Positions 1 through 8,368 of a stretch of DNA of 64,000 nucleotides are shown in pieces. The notes under the pieces were generated by a model. It saw only the letters and a program-made list of their open reading frames with translations. It was not told the origin of the DNA and ran no database searches. The translations under genes and the position numbers were made by a program. The DNA lies in assembly GCA_900553695.1 (NCBI GenBank), contig USEM01000001.1:1-64000 (forward strand), written 5' to 3'. Source of the DNA: an uncultured Clostridium sp. Lineage in GTDB: Bacteria > Bacillota > Clostridia > TANB77 > CAG-508. The first letter of the stretch is position 1. Each line of letters begins with the position of its first letter.

Positions 1-61
1 GCATAGTATATACTGCCATTTTTCCTGTACCAAATTGTACTACTTTTACTTTTCTTTCCAT
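1..61 (-). CDS. 5' end of an NAD(P)-dependent dehydrogenase (diaminopentanoate dehydrogenase-like), partial
   Basis: Only the first 20 codons lie in the window. The protein opens with a basic stretch, then a VVQFGTGKM segment, which looks like the first beta strand and glycine-rich loop of a Rossmann fold. In 2,4-diaminopentanoate dehydrogenase and related dihydrodipicolinate reductase-like enzymes a very similar VVQ-G-G-M opening binds NAD(P). A strong GGAGG ribosome site sits 5 bases before the ATG. The gene is divergent from purA. The family call rests on 20 residues only, so another Rossmann oxidoreductase is possible. Confidence 0.55.
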   Translation of the reverse strand, partial: MERKVKVVQFGTGKMAVYTM

Positions 62-91
62 AACTTTCCTCCTTCAAAATTTTATACCTAG

Positions 92-121
92 ATTATACAC
101 CAAATGATAAAAAATATACAA
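92..121 (-). promoter_or_regulatory. Sigma-A type promoter of the divergent dehydrogenase gene
   Basis: On the minus strand TTGTAT (121-116) is followed after 18 bases by a perfect TATAAT (97-92), about 30 bases before the ATG. Confidence 0.6.
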
Positions 122-161
122 TATTATTTTTGTAATTTTTGCAATTTTTTCAGCAAATTTA

Positions 162-190
162 TTGACATTTTTGCTAATATATTGCATAAT
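162..190 (+). promoter_or_regulatory. Sigma-A promoter of purA
   Basis: A perfect TTGACA (162-167), a 17-base spacer and CATAAT (185-190) lie about 65 bases before the purA start. The leader then holds a short TTCGAAAATTCG palindrome at about 208-219. It could be an operator, but it is not a clear PurR box. Confidence 0.75.
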
Positions 191-255
191 AAAGTATGTT
201 CTTATGTTCGAAAATTCGTTCAAGAGCATATTTTTATTTTTAGGATGTGATTTTT

Positions 256-1524
256 ATGTCAAAAGTCGATGTAGTTTTAGGCGCATTTTATGGAGACGAA
301 GGAAAAGGTAAAATTATTGATTACCTATCAAAAGATGCAGATATTGCTGTAAGATTTTCAGGTGGTAGCAATGCTGGTCATTCTATTGAAGTTGATGGCA
401 AAAAGTTTGCTTTTCACTTAATACCTTCTGGTATTTTTAACAAAGGCACATTAGCTGTTATAGGGAATGGAGTTGTTGTTGATCCAAAACTTTTACTTGA
501 TGAAATGCACGAGTTAGAAGAAAATGGTGTTTCAACAGAAAACCTATATATTAGTGAAAAAGCTCATATTGTTCTACCTTACCACATGGAAATGGATAGA
601 CTTCTAGAAGAATGCCGTGGTTCTGGAAAAATAGGAACAACAGCAAGAGGAATTGGCCCTGCATATTGTGATAAACATGAAAGATGTGGAATTAGAGCCG
701 AAGACTTTATTAGTGATAGATTTGAAGAATTATTAACAATTAATGTTAATAACAAGAATAAAATTTTTGAAATGTATGGTCACCCTACATTTGATGCAAA
801 AGAGATTTTTGAAGAATACAAAAAATACGCTGAAATTTTAAAACCACATGTCATAGATACAATAAGCTTATTACACAACGCTTTAGAAAATGGCAAAAAG
901 ATTTTATGCGAAGGTGCACAAGCTACTTTATTAGATATAGATTTTGGTAGTTACCCATTTGTTACATCTTCAAACCCTACAATAGGTGGTGTTTGCACAG
1001 GTACTGGTATTGGTGCAAAAGATATTGGAGAAGTTTATGGAGTTTCTAAAGCATATTCTTCACGTGTTGGTAGTGGACCATTTGTTACTGAACAAAACAA
1101 CGAAATTGGTGATACTATAAGAGAACTTGGTCATGAATATGGTGTTACTACAAAAAGACCTAGAAGATGTGGTTGGATAGATTTAGTTGCTTTAAAATAT
1201 GCTGTTAGATTAAATGGTATTACTGCATTAGCAATTAACCATCTTGATACTATTGGAAAACTTCCAGAATTCAAAGCATGTGTTGCTTATAATCATAACG
1301 GAGAAATAACAACAGATTTTACAACAAATATTGATTTCTTAAATAATTGCACAGCTGTTTATGAAGATTTTGAAGGTAATTTTGGCGATATAAGTCATTG
1401 CAAAACAAGAAGTGAATTACCTGAAAAAGCTCAAAAATATTTAGCTAGAATTGAAGAAGTTGTTGGTGTTCCAGTTAAATTTATTGGAACAGGTGCCGGT
1501 CGTGATGCAATAATTGTTGATTAA
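256..1524 (+). CDS. purA: Adenylosuccinate synthetase
   Basis: PurA joins IMP and aspartate using GTP to make adenylosuccinate, the first committed step to AMP, in the cytoplasm. The N-terminal GAFYGDEGKGK is the family P-loop with the catalytic Asp. The GGSNAGH segment, GTTARGIGPAY and the C-terminal TTKRPRRCGWID region match the IMP and nucleotide sites. The length of 422 residues is normal. The open frame begins at a GTG at 247, but the ATG at 256 gives the usual MSKVDVV start with AGGA at better spacing. It is a single-gene unit with its own promoter and terminator. The next enzyme of the pathway, PurB, is at 58944-60378 and needs a CGG frameshift, while PurA has no in-frame CGG. Confidence 0.97.
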   Translation: MSKVDVVLGAFYGDEGKGKIIDYLSKDADIAVRFSGGSNAGHSIEVDGKKFAFHLIPSGIFNKGTLAVIGNGVVVDPKLLLDEMHELEENGVSTENLYISEKAHIVLPYHMEMDRLLEECRGSGKIGTTARGIGPAYCDKHERCGIRAEDFISDRFEELLTINVNNKNKIFEMYGHPTFDAKEIFEEYKKYAEILKPHVIDTISLLHNALENGKKILCEGAQATLLDIDFGSYPFVTSSNPTIGGVCTGTGIGAKDIGEVYGVSKAYSSRVGSGPFVTEQNNEIGDTIRELGHEYGVTTKRPRRCGWIDLVALKYAVRLNGITALAINHLDTIGKLPEFKACVAYNHNGEITTDFTTNIDFLNNCTAVYEDFEGNFGDISHCKTRSELPEKAQKYLARIEEVVGVPVKFIGTGAGRDAIIVD

Positions 1525-1530
1525 ATTAAA

Positions 1531-1560
1531 TGCCTCAGTTTAAACTGAGGCACTTTTTTT
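1531..1560 (+). terminator. Rho-independent terminator of purA
   Basis: A palindrome at 1531-1552 (GCCTCAGTTT / AAACTGAGGC) is followed by seven T. The stop codon of the convergent gene lies at the edge of the T tract. Confidence 0.9.
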
Positions 1561-3514
1561 ATTGAAATATTTTTCTGTAATAATCATTATCTAAAATCAT
1601 CGTTGACATTTTAAATTTTTGATATATAATTTCGCTTATTTGTTCTACATACCATTCTGGAATTTCTACTCCCTCATTAGGCATGAATTTGTCTTGTACT
1701 GCACTATATCTTCCTTTATCTGTTATAAAGCTTCTATCTGAGAATATTACTATTTGTTCTTTGTTGTTTGATAATATATCATTTCCTATTAAAAGTCTAG
1801 AATCATATTCTACTCCAAATAGATTTAGTACTGTTGGCAATACATCTAAGCTTGAACATACTTTTTCAACCTTTACAGGTTCTTTCATGCTTCCACTCCA
1901 TATTAATAGTGGTGTGTGGTGTTTTTCAAAAGTATTGTCTCTTTCATAATTTGAAAGTTCATTTAGTTCTGATAAAGTTAACCCATATGGATAGTGGTCT
2001 GGGCTTATTACAATTACTGTATCTTCTAATTTACCTGCCACTTCCAAATCTTGAATTAATTTTCCAACTGCTTTATCTAGCTCTATTTGTGTTGCAAGGT
2101 ATGCTCTTGCTTTATGTGAGTATGGCAAATCTTTTACTTGTTCCCAGTTCCTAGCTGCCATGCAATTTCCATTTGTTGTATAATTTAGATGTCCACTAAC
2201 TGTCATGTAATATGCTAAAAATTTATCATTGTTTATATAGTCTTGGGTTGTAACTTCAATGGTTTCATAATCGCTATTAGGCCAAAGGCTAGTATTCATT
2301 CTATCTTCTAAACCTGTTCCCACTGCCAAATATGAATCATAACCCATTGTTTTAATGTATTTATCTCTATGGTAATAGGTTGCTGTGTGGTCATGGTATG
2401 CATTGGTTGAATATCCAAGGCTTTTAAATACATTTGCATATGAGTATGGCATGTAATGGTTTTGTACTCTATAAATACTCCAAACTCCTTCTTTTGGAAT
2501 TAAGGAAGTATCTGTTATATATTCTCCATCTGCTGTACTTACTGGAAATAGTGGGGTATAGAAATTATCAAACTGAAAGCCCTCATTATATAATTTATAA
2601 AGGTTAGGTGTAACGTCTTCTCTTATTGCAACATTGCTTAAACCTTCTGCAACAAATACTACTAAGTTTTTTCCCTTAAACATTCCTGTATATTCATTTT
2701 GCTCTGATGGAATTTGATTTGCAAAATATTCATGCATTTGTTTTATATCCTCGTCTGTTTCATTTGCAATTAGGCTTTCGAAATCAATATCTGTAATATT
2801 ATATTTCGTCTCTTCTTTAATTGCATCTTCAGGAAGCGAAGTTACTTCAATTGAAACATTTTCTTCAAACCCTAAAATCAAGCGTTCTAAATCAAGTTTC
2901 ATTGTAGTAAATATACCCATTCTATTTGCTGTAACTTTTGGCACATGTAAATTATAGTATAAGTTTTTGTTTGAATTTATACCTTCTGTATTAATTGTAT
3001 TTATACAAAGAATTCCTATTCCATATACTACTACTATGCTAAACATTTTTATTAGTATATTTTGCTTAGTGTCTTTTTTAAACTTTAGAACTTTAGTTTT
3101 ATGTAGTATTATTAGTACTATAACTGGCAAGAATATGAGTACAAGTCCAATCCAATTTTGTGCCATTTCATCTAAGATTGTTGTCATAAATTCTGTAACC
3201 TGCCCGCCATTTACAATTGAGTAAAATGATAATATTGCTTCATAAATTTTGTAATATACAAGCTGTGCTCCACCAACAAAGCATAATCCAATTGTTAAAA
3301 CATATGAAATTACAACATTTACTTTTCTTTTAAATATTGAAGTTAATAGACTTAAAAAAATTGCAAATGGAGATGATAAAAGTATTATCATTAGCGCTGT
3401 TTTAGGGAAAGCTCCAAAAATAAGGCCTGAAAGGACTAATTCTTCGTATATTATAAATGCTAGCCAGTATATTAATTCTTTTATTATTTTATTGTTTTCT
3501 ACATTATTTTCCAT
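1559..3514 (-). CDS. LTA synthase family membrane sulfatase-fold enzyme
   Basis: This is a polytopic N-terminal membrane domain (about five segments, residues 10-175) followed by an extracellular alkaline phosphatase/sulfatase-fold domain from about residue 280. Enzymes of the LtaS family transfer glycerol-phosphate from phosphatidylglycerol to build lipoteichoic acid. The metal and catalytic sites are visible: Glu290 in VVFVAEG, the nucleophile Thr327 in VSTADGEY, a later SPDHYPYG metal site and a C-terminal HHTPLLIW. The length of 651 is normal for LtaS. Some relatives modify other polymers, so the exact product is not certain. Its ribosome site AGGTG lies inside a perfect palindrome (3520-3548). 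Confidence 0.85.
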   Translation of the reverse strand: MENNVENNKIIKELIYWLAFIIYEELVLSGLIFGAFPKTALMIILLSSPFAIFLSLLTSIFKRKVNVVISYVLTIGLCFVGGAQLVYYKIYEAILSFYSIVNGGQVTEFMTTILDEMAQNWIGLVLIFLPVIVLIILHKTKVLKFKKDTKQNILIKMFSIVVVYGIGILCINTINTEGINSNKNLYYNLHVPKVTANRMGIFTTMKLDLERLILGFEENVSIEVTSLPEDAIKEETKYNITDIDFESLIANETDEDIKQMHEYFANQIPSEQNEYTGMFKGKNLVVFVAEGLSNVAIREDVTPNLYKLYNEGFQFDNFYTPLFPVSTADGEYITDTSLIPKEGVWSIYRVQNHYMPYSYANVFKSLGYSTNAYHDHTATYYHRDKYIKTMGYDSYLAVGTGLEDRMNTSLWPNSDYETIEVTTQDYINNDKFLAYYMTVSGHLNYTTNGNCMAARNWEQVKDLPYSHKARAYLATQIELDKAVGKLIQDLEVAGKLEDTVIVISPDHYPYGLTLSELNELSNYERDNTFEKHHTPLLIWSGSMKEPVKVEKVCSSLDVLPTVLNLFGVEYDSRLLIGNDILSNNKEQIVIFSDRSFITDKGRYSAVQDKFMPNEGVEIPEWYVEQISEIIYQKFKMSTMILDNDYYRKIFQ

Positions 3515-3519
3515 AAATT

Positions 3520-3548
3520 CACCTATGGTGTATTATACACCATAGGTG
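3520..3548. promoter_or_regulatory. 29-bp perfect palindrome covering the ribosome site of the LtaS-like gene
   Basis: The arms CACCTATGGTGTAT and ATACACCATAGGTG (14 bp each) surround a single T. On the minus strand the right arm ends with the AGGTG ribosome site 5 bases from the ATG at 3514, so a folded leader would bury it. It could instead be an operator for a dimeric repressor acting on this gene or the divergent one at 3632. A similar element lies at 41532-41563. Confidence 0.65.
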
Positions 3549-3582
3549 ATGTTTTTTACAAGTAAAACTTGTATATTTTCTC

Positions 3583-3612
3583 TTGTATTTAAATAACATT
3601 TTATGATATTAT
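3583..3612 (+). promoter_or_regulatory. Probable promoter of the membrane protein gene at 3632
   Basis: TTGTAT (3583-3588), an 18-base spacer and TATTAT (3607-3612) precede an AAAGGAG ribosome site. Confidence 0.45.
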
Positions 3613-3631
3613 ATAGCAAAGGAGTGGTGTT

Positions 3632-4228
3632 ATGCTTTCTCGAACTAAACGTAAAAAATCTATAAAGAATTTAAAGAAATTTAAAAAGGCTAAATTTAAT
3701 TATGCTAAATTTGTTAAAAAATATTACATAGAAAAAGGCGAAGCATATATTTCTGCAAAGGTTAATTCTATTGATGATATTATCTCAAAGTATTCTACTA
3801 AAGATTATGAATGGATTAATCCAGAATTTGCAAGTTATATTGAAGAAAGTGCTTACTATATTCCTCTTGAGGAAAGTATTACTATTGAAATTTGTGGTGG
3901 TAATTTTTCTGAAGAAGAAAAAGACATGATTAAAAGAGTTATTAAAGATTACTTTGGTTTAAAACTTGGAGATAAATTTTTAGACTTAGATATTAACAAG
4001 CATAAATCATTTATACTATTTTTATTTGGTATTATTAGTTTAGGTGTATTTGCAATTTTAAGTAATTTCTCTATTATTACTGCTGTTAATGAACTTCTTT
4101 TATTACTCTTTTGGTTCTTCCTTTGGGAATATGCCGATTTAGGTTGGCTTACACGTGGTAATTTACGTTTAGAACAGATTGAAGCTGGTCAGCTTTCTAC
4201 TGCAAAAATTGTTTTCTTAGATGAATAA
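3632..4228 (+). CDS. Unrecognised membrane protein, 198 residues
   Basis: I do not recognise the family. The first 30 residues are very basic (KRKKSIKNLKKFKK). A soluble segment follows to about residue 125, with a possible helix at SEEEKDMIKRVIKDYFG. Two adjacent hydrophobic helices come at about 127-147 and 150-168, and a short tail is predicted to face the cytoplasm. AAAGGAGTGG lies 7 bases from the ATG. It stands alone between a palindromic leader and a convergent hairpin. Confidence 0.75.
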   Translation: MLSRTKRKKSIKNLKKFKKAKFNYAKFVKKYYIEKGEAYISAKVNSIDDIISKYSTKDYEWINPEFASYIEESAYYIPLEESITIEICGGNFSEEEKDMIKRVIKDYFGLKLGDKFLDLDINKHKSFILFLFGIISLGVFAILSNFSIITAVNELLLLLFWFFLWEYADLGWLTRGNLRLEQIEAGQLSTAKIVFLDE

Positions 4229-4246
4229 CTTGAAAAACATATAAAA

Positions 4247-4287
4247 GTATCCACAATTTATCCACAGATAGTGGATAAATTATGGTT
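4247..4287. terminator. Hairpin terminator containing three DnaA-box-like 9-mers
   Basis: TTTATCCAC (4257-4265), a 5-base loop and GTGGATAAA (4271-4279) form a 9-bp stem, followed after TTATGG by a T-rich run. It lies between convergent genes, which suits a terminator. The same bases hold a perfect DnaA box, TTATCCACA (4258-4266), an 8/9 match at 4247-4255 and an inverted 8/9 match at 4270-4278. Confidence 0.6.
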
Positions 4288-4294
4288 TGTTTTT

Positions 4295-4837
4295 TTATTT
4301 TAATTTTATTAAAACTGCTATACTTTCTACAACTTCAATTATTCCAGTAATTAATAGGAAAACCCCTGAAACAACAGCTACTGAAACTACTGTGCTAAAT
4401 GGTTGTATTAACATATATACACCTAAAGCTAATGTTAACATTGCTGTAATTAATATCCATATCCAGCTATTCTCATCAACACTTTTTACGCTAATTGAGA
4501 ATTGTATTTTAATTATACTTTTTATAATAATCCAAATACCTGCAATTGTTGTTAAAATAGATACTATAACATTTGAATTAATTAAAACTACAAATGCTAT
4601 TATTATTTCAACCATTCCTTCAACAAGTGCATTACTAAACATCTTCTGATCCTTTTCCATTGCAACAAATAAAATCACACTATATGCTCCATCAATAAGT
4701 AAACAGATTCCTAATACTGTCATTACCGAGCTTATCATTGTTTCTGGTTTTACCATTAATAGAATTGCTATAAGAATCATTATTGCTGAACTTAAAATTG
4801 AACGTCTTTCACATTTTTTAATGTACTCTACTATCAT
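4295..4837 (-). CDS. DUF308/HdeD-like membrane protein
   Basis: A 180-residue protein of six hydrophobic segments in three pairs, with the repeated pattern of a long helix, a short loop and G(I/V)-L(L)I. This is the usual look of the DUF308 family, whose E. coli member HdeD is linked to acid resistance; the function in Firmicutes is unknown. Its ATG overlaps the TGA of the FemX-like gene by four bases (ATGA), so the two are probably translated together. Confidence 0.8.
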   Translation of the reverse strand: MIVEYIKKCERRSILSSAIMILIAILLMVKPETMISSVMTVLGICLLIDGAYSVILFVAMEKDQKMFSNALVEGMVEIIIAFVVLINSNVIVSILTTIAGIWIIIKSIIKIQFSISVKSVDENSWIWILITAMLTLALGVYMLIQPFSTVVSVAVVSGVFLLITGIIEVVESIAVLIKLK

Positions 4838-5885
4838 TCTTTCTCACCTCTTTTCTTTAGTTTATCTTTTAATAAATTTATTTTAGTATAAAACTTTGAG
4901 CTGAAATTAAATAACCAATTTATAACTGGGTTGTATGTGATATACATCTCGTTTATAAATTCCATAAATACTGGGTTAAAACCTTTTTTAAATTTGTATA
5001 CTCCGGTATTGTGGGTCGTTTTCACTTTTGAAACCTGATACTCCTCTAAAGTCATACCAATTGCAATGTTCTTCCATTGCCCATTTTATCATTTCCCATT
5101 GTATTAAATAGTTTGGCATTAGATTTCTATGTTTATTTGAACTTCCACCATATAAGTACCAGACTTTATCTCCATAATATATTGGAAGTGTTGCAGCTAT
5201 TGGTTCTCCTTCATATTCTGCAATATAAACTCTTGCGTGTTCTTCTCCCATTTTATCATAAATTTTTTGGAAATATGATAATGGTCTTATAAAGAAATCG
5301 TCTCTTGAACCTGTTGTTTTCATTATATCATAAAATATAGGTAAATCATCTCTTGTTCCAATTCTTACTTTTACACCTTTTCTTCCTGCGAGTCTAATGT
5401 TGTATCTTGTTTTTGATTCAAAAGATTGCAAAAGTTCTTCTTCTGTTTTATTTCTTAGATCTAACCTAAATACATATTTGGGTTGCAAAACTTGACCTAT
5501 GTCTTTTATATTTTTCTTTGTTTTGTATCCAAGTTCTGTTATTATATTTTTAAACTCCTCATCACTTACTAAAACATCTGGGTCTAGTCTAAATATAAAT
5601 GCTCTATGTTTTTTTGCTATTTCTCCGTGCTTTTTTTGTAAGTTCTTTAAGTGTTTCCTTATCATGTGGGTCACACACAAATCCTCTTGGTGCATACATT
5701 ATATGTCTATTTATAACTGGCACTTTTCTAAGTAAAATGCTCATTGTTCCTTTTATGTTACCAGATTTATCTTTTACTATTATGAACTCTTTTTTCCATT
5801 CTGTTTTTACTTCTGCCCATTCTGGTGTTTGCATAAAATTTGTTTTTGGGTTTGTTTGTAAAAATTCTTTTAATTTTGTATCCAT
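4834..5885 (-). CDS. FemAB/FemX-type peptidoglycan bridge aminoacyltransferase, read through two CGG +1 shifts
   Basis: FemX-like enzymes move amino acids from aminoacyl-tRNA onto the lipid II stem peptide. In a straight reading the gene breaks into three frames. Skipping the C of the in-frame CGG at 5627-5625 and again at 5005-5003 gives one 349-residue protein, normal for the family. The junctions read ELTKKAGEIAKKHRAF and SENDPQYGVYKFKKGF; the second matches the family's conserved NP-YG-Y-FKKGF segment near the C-terminus. The central SKTRYNIRLAGRKGVKV region is also typical. It follows two ABC transporters (18-base gap) and overlaps the DUF308 gene. A pseudogene is the alternative reading, but both breaks follow the rule seen in eight other genes. 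Confidence 0.85.
5003..5005 (-). other. CGG +1 recoding site in femX (second)
   Basis: TAC CGG AGT stops the zero frame soon after. Skipping C5005 gives TAC GGA GTA (Tyr-Gly-Val), restoring NDPQYGVYKFKKG. Confidence 0.85.
5625..5627 (-). other. CGG +1 recoding site in femX (first)
   Basis: GCA CGG AGA is codon 87 in the zero frame, which stops six codons later. Skipping C5627 gives GCA GGA GAA (Ala-Gly-Glu) and continues for 207 codons. A nearby A7 tract (5631-5637) is an alternative slip point, but it gives a poorer junction. Confidence 0.8.
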
Positions 5886-5903
5886 ATTTTCTCCTCTTTT
5901 TAT

Positions 5904-8366
5904 TTAAATATCGTATCTACTTAATATTTGTGCAGGTGTCTTTTTTACAACATTATGTACTGGAAGTAGACCTACTATCAAATTAAATGCATATATAAAA
6001 ATAATTGTTGCTATTATTGACCATGTATTTACTAGGAAAAAGTTTGAAAAATATGCCATTTGTGATAGTGTTTTTAAAATATATACCATTAATAATATTC
6101 CTGGTATGCTAGCAAGAGTTGTTATTGCAATTGTTTCTCCAGCAAACATTTTATATATATCCATTTTCTTTATTCCTATTGCTCTTAGTATTCCTATCTC
6201 CTTTATCCTTGATAAGAAAGATGATCGTATCATTAAGAATATTTCAACAAGTGATATTGCAAGAATAATTGCTGAAACTATTAAGCTTGTTTTCATACTT
6301 TCTCTTTTTTGCCTTAAGAAGTCTTTTTTACTATTTTCATATGTATCTATAATATTTAAGTCTAAGCTTCTAAAGTCACTTAATACTTTATCTTTGTCTT
6401 TTGTATATATCATAAATTCTTTTCTTTCGCCTATCAACTTATATTTTACAGTATTATTATTTACCAAATAAGTGTCTATGTTTTCTTGTCTATCATAATA
6501 GCCTACTACTGTAAGTTTTGTATCATTTACTGTAACTGGTATTGTTTTATTTAATTTCATATCATATTTGTGTGAAATATTTACAATTACCTCATAGTCA
6601 TTCTCTGGGAAACGACCTTTTTCTAACGTTATTTTATCATCGAATAGTTTGTAATCCAATATTTGTGTAATATCTGTTTCTTCGTTGTCATTATATACAA
6701 AAGAGGTTCCTATATCCATTATATTATCATCTGAATTTCTTGCATTTTGCACAATGTTTATTAGCATTGCTGGACTTGCATATATTGATGGGGTTAAAAG
6801 ATCTACTATTCCAACTACTGTGAATTCCCCAACATTATTTAATTTAAATGTTCTACCTATCATATCTTCTGGTTTTAATATTCCCATCATTTTGAAAAGT
6901 GATATGTCTTGTTCTATTTGTTTTTGAATTACCATTTTATCAAGTACTAGCTGTCTATCATTTTCTGGCATTGTTCCACTTATTAAGTTTTCACTATTTA
7001 TCATGTCTGTACTTGAAATTGAACCAGTAATATAAATATTCATTCTACTTGATTGATAATAATCATTTGGGTTAAACTCAAATGATATAATTGAGCTTCC
7101 TGGCAATATGTAATTAACATTTTCATTTTGCTCTAATAACCTATATTGTTCAACACTCATATTTGGTTGTTTTATTTTCAAATAATTACTATTGCATTGT
7201 ACAAAATCTGCATCTTTTATAGTTAGAGTTGCACAAATGCTACTTACAGCATACATTATAAACATTGCTGAAATAAAAAAACCTATAAGTAATATCTTTT
7301 TCAATATAGAAAAATCAAACACCTTCCTAAAACCATTAATTAGAAGAGTTACAGGATTTAATATTGATGAGTATCTCTTTTTTACGTTCTTATCTACTAT
7401 TTTGTCAAAGTCAAATTTATATTTTTCTAATTCTTGTTTGCTTAATTTTTTGTAATGTTCATCTACCATCTCAAGCCCAGAATTATCGTCTATTACTTCT
7501 ATCTTTTCATTTTTGTTTGATTTTATATAAATATTTCCATTTTTTAATACAATGTTTATATTTATTGGTTGTTTTTCATCTGAATATATATTTATATCTG
7601 TATTTTCTTTTTCAAGTTTTTGGTGTTCTTTAAAATCCTTTAAGTAAAATTTGTTTTCTATTCTATAATCTAATTCGTTTTCATGCTTGTTTTCATAGTC
7701 TTTTACAATACTTCCATCTTGTATTTCTATAATTCTACTTGCATAGAATTCTGCTAAATCTTTTTCATGTGTTACTAATATTACTAGTTTTTCTTTTGAT
7801 ATAGCTTTTATAATGTTCATTACTTCTAGTGAATTTTTGCTATCTAGGTTTCCTGTTGGTTCATCTGCTAAGATTATATCTGGTGCTTTTGCTATTGCTC
7901 TTGCTATGCCTACTCTCTGCCTTTCTCCTCCTGATAACATTCCTGCTAATCTATTTTTATATCTGTACATTCCAACTTTTTCAAGGCAATAATATACTCT
8001 CTTTTTTATTTCTTCCTTGTTTTTTATTCCAAGCATTCTTAAAACTAGAGCAACATTATCATATACACTCATGTTCTCCATTAATTTATAATCTTGGAAA
8101 ATATAGCCTATATTTAAATTACGTATTTTATCGACTTTACCTGTAAACTTTGATGATATTTTTTTGCCATTTATAAATATTTTTCCTTTTTGTACTTTAT
8201 CTAAGCCACCTATTGCGTTTAATAAAGTAGTTTTACCTGAACCGCTTGGTCCTAGAAGCGCAACAAGTCCAGTGTTTTCCATATTGAGTGAGATGTTATT
8301 TATAACATGAATTTGATTTTTTCTATGTCTGTTAAAGTATTTGTTTACTTTTGAAATCTCAATCAT
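5904..8366 (-). CDS. ABC transporter, fused ATPase and FtsX-like permease (820 residues)
   Basis: The ATPase is at residues 1-225: Walker A GPSGSGKTT (39-47), signature LSGGERQRVGIARAI and Walker B IILADEPTGNLD. A charged cytoplasmic linker of about 120 residues follows, then a MacB-like permease with one helix near 355-380, a large extracellular domain and three C-terminal helices. Such transporters commonly move peptides or lipoproteins, or work in antibiotic resistance, rather than importing nutrients. It lies 2 bases after a second fused ATPase-permease; the two may form a heterodimer. The substrate cannot be read from the sequence. Confidence 0.88.
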   Translation of the reverse strand: MIEISKVNKYFNRHRKNQIHVINNISLNMENTGLVALLGPSGSGKTTLLNAIGGLDKVQKGKIFINGKKISSKFTGKVDKIRNLNIGYIFQDYKLMENMSVYDNVALVLRMLGIKNKEEIKKRVYYCLEKVGMYRYKNRLAGMLSGGERQRVGIARAIAKAPDIILADEPTGNLDSKNSLEVMNIIKAISKEKLVILVTHEKDLAEFYASRIIEIQDGSIVKDYENKHENELDYRIENKFYLKDFKEHQKLEKENTDINIYSDEKQPININIVLKNGNIYIKSNKNEKIEVIDDNSGLEMVDEHYKKLSKQELEKYKFDFDKIVDKNVKKRYSSILNPVTLLINGFRKVFDFSILKKILLIGFFISAMFIMYAVSSICATLTIKDADFVQCNSNYLKIKQPNMSVEQYRLLEQNENVNYILPGSSIISFEFNPNDYYQSSRMNIYITGSISSTDMINSENLISGTMPENDRQLVLDKMVIQKQIEQDISLFKMMGILKPEDMIGRTFKLNNVGEFTVVGIVDLLTPSIYASPAMLINIVQNARNSDDNIMDIGTSFVYNDNEETDITQILDYKLFDDKITLEKGRFPENDYEVIVNISHKYDMKLNKTIPVTVNDTKLTVVGYYDRQENIDTYLVNNNTVKYKLIGERKEFMIYTKDKDKVLSDFRSLDLNIIDTYENSKKDFLRQKRESMKTSLIVSAIILAISLVEIFLMIRSSFLSRIKEIGILRAIGIKKMDIYKMFAGETIAITTLASIPGILLMVYILKTLSQMAYFSNFFLVNTWSIIATIIFIYAFNLIVGLLPVHNVVKKTPAQILSRYDI

Positions 8367-8368
8367 TG

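Noticed and set aside
208..219. PurR box or purine riboswitch before purA
   Set aside because: Only a short TTCGAAAATTCG palindrome; no PurBox pair and no aptamer-like conserved core.
5631..5637. A7 homopolymer as the slip point in femX
   Set aside because: The junction through the A tract is worse than the one through CGG, and no other site has such a tract.
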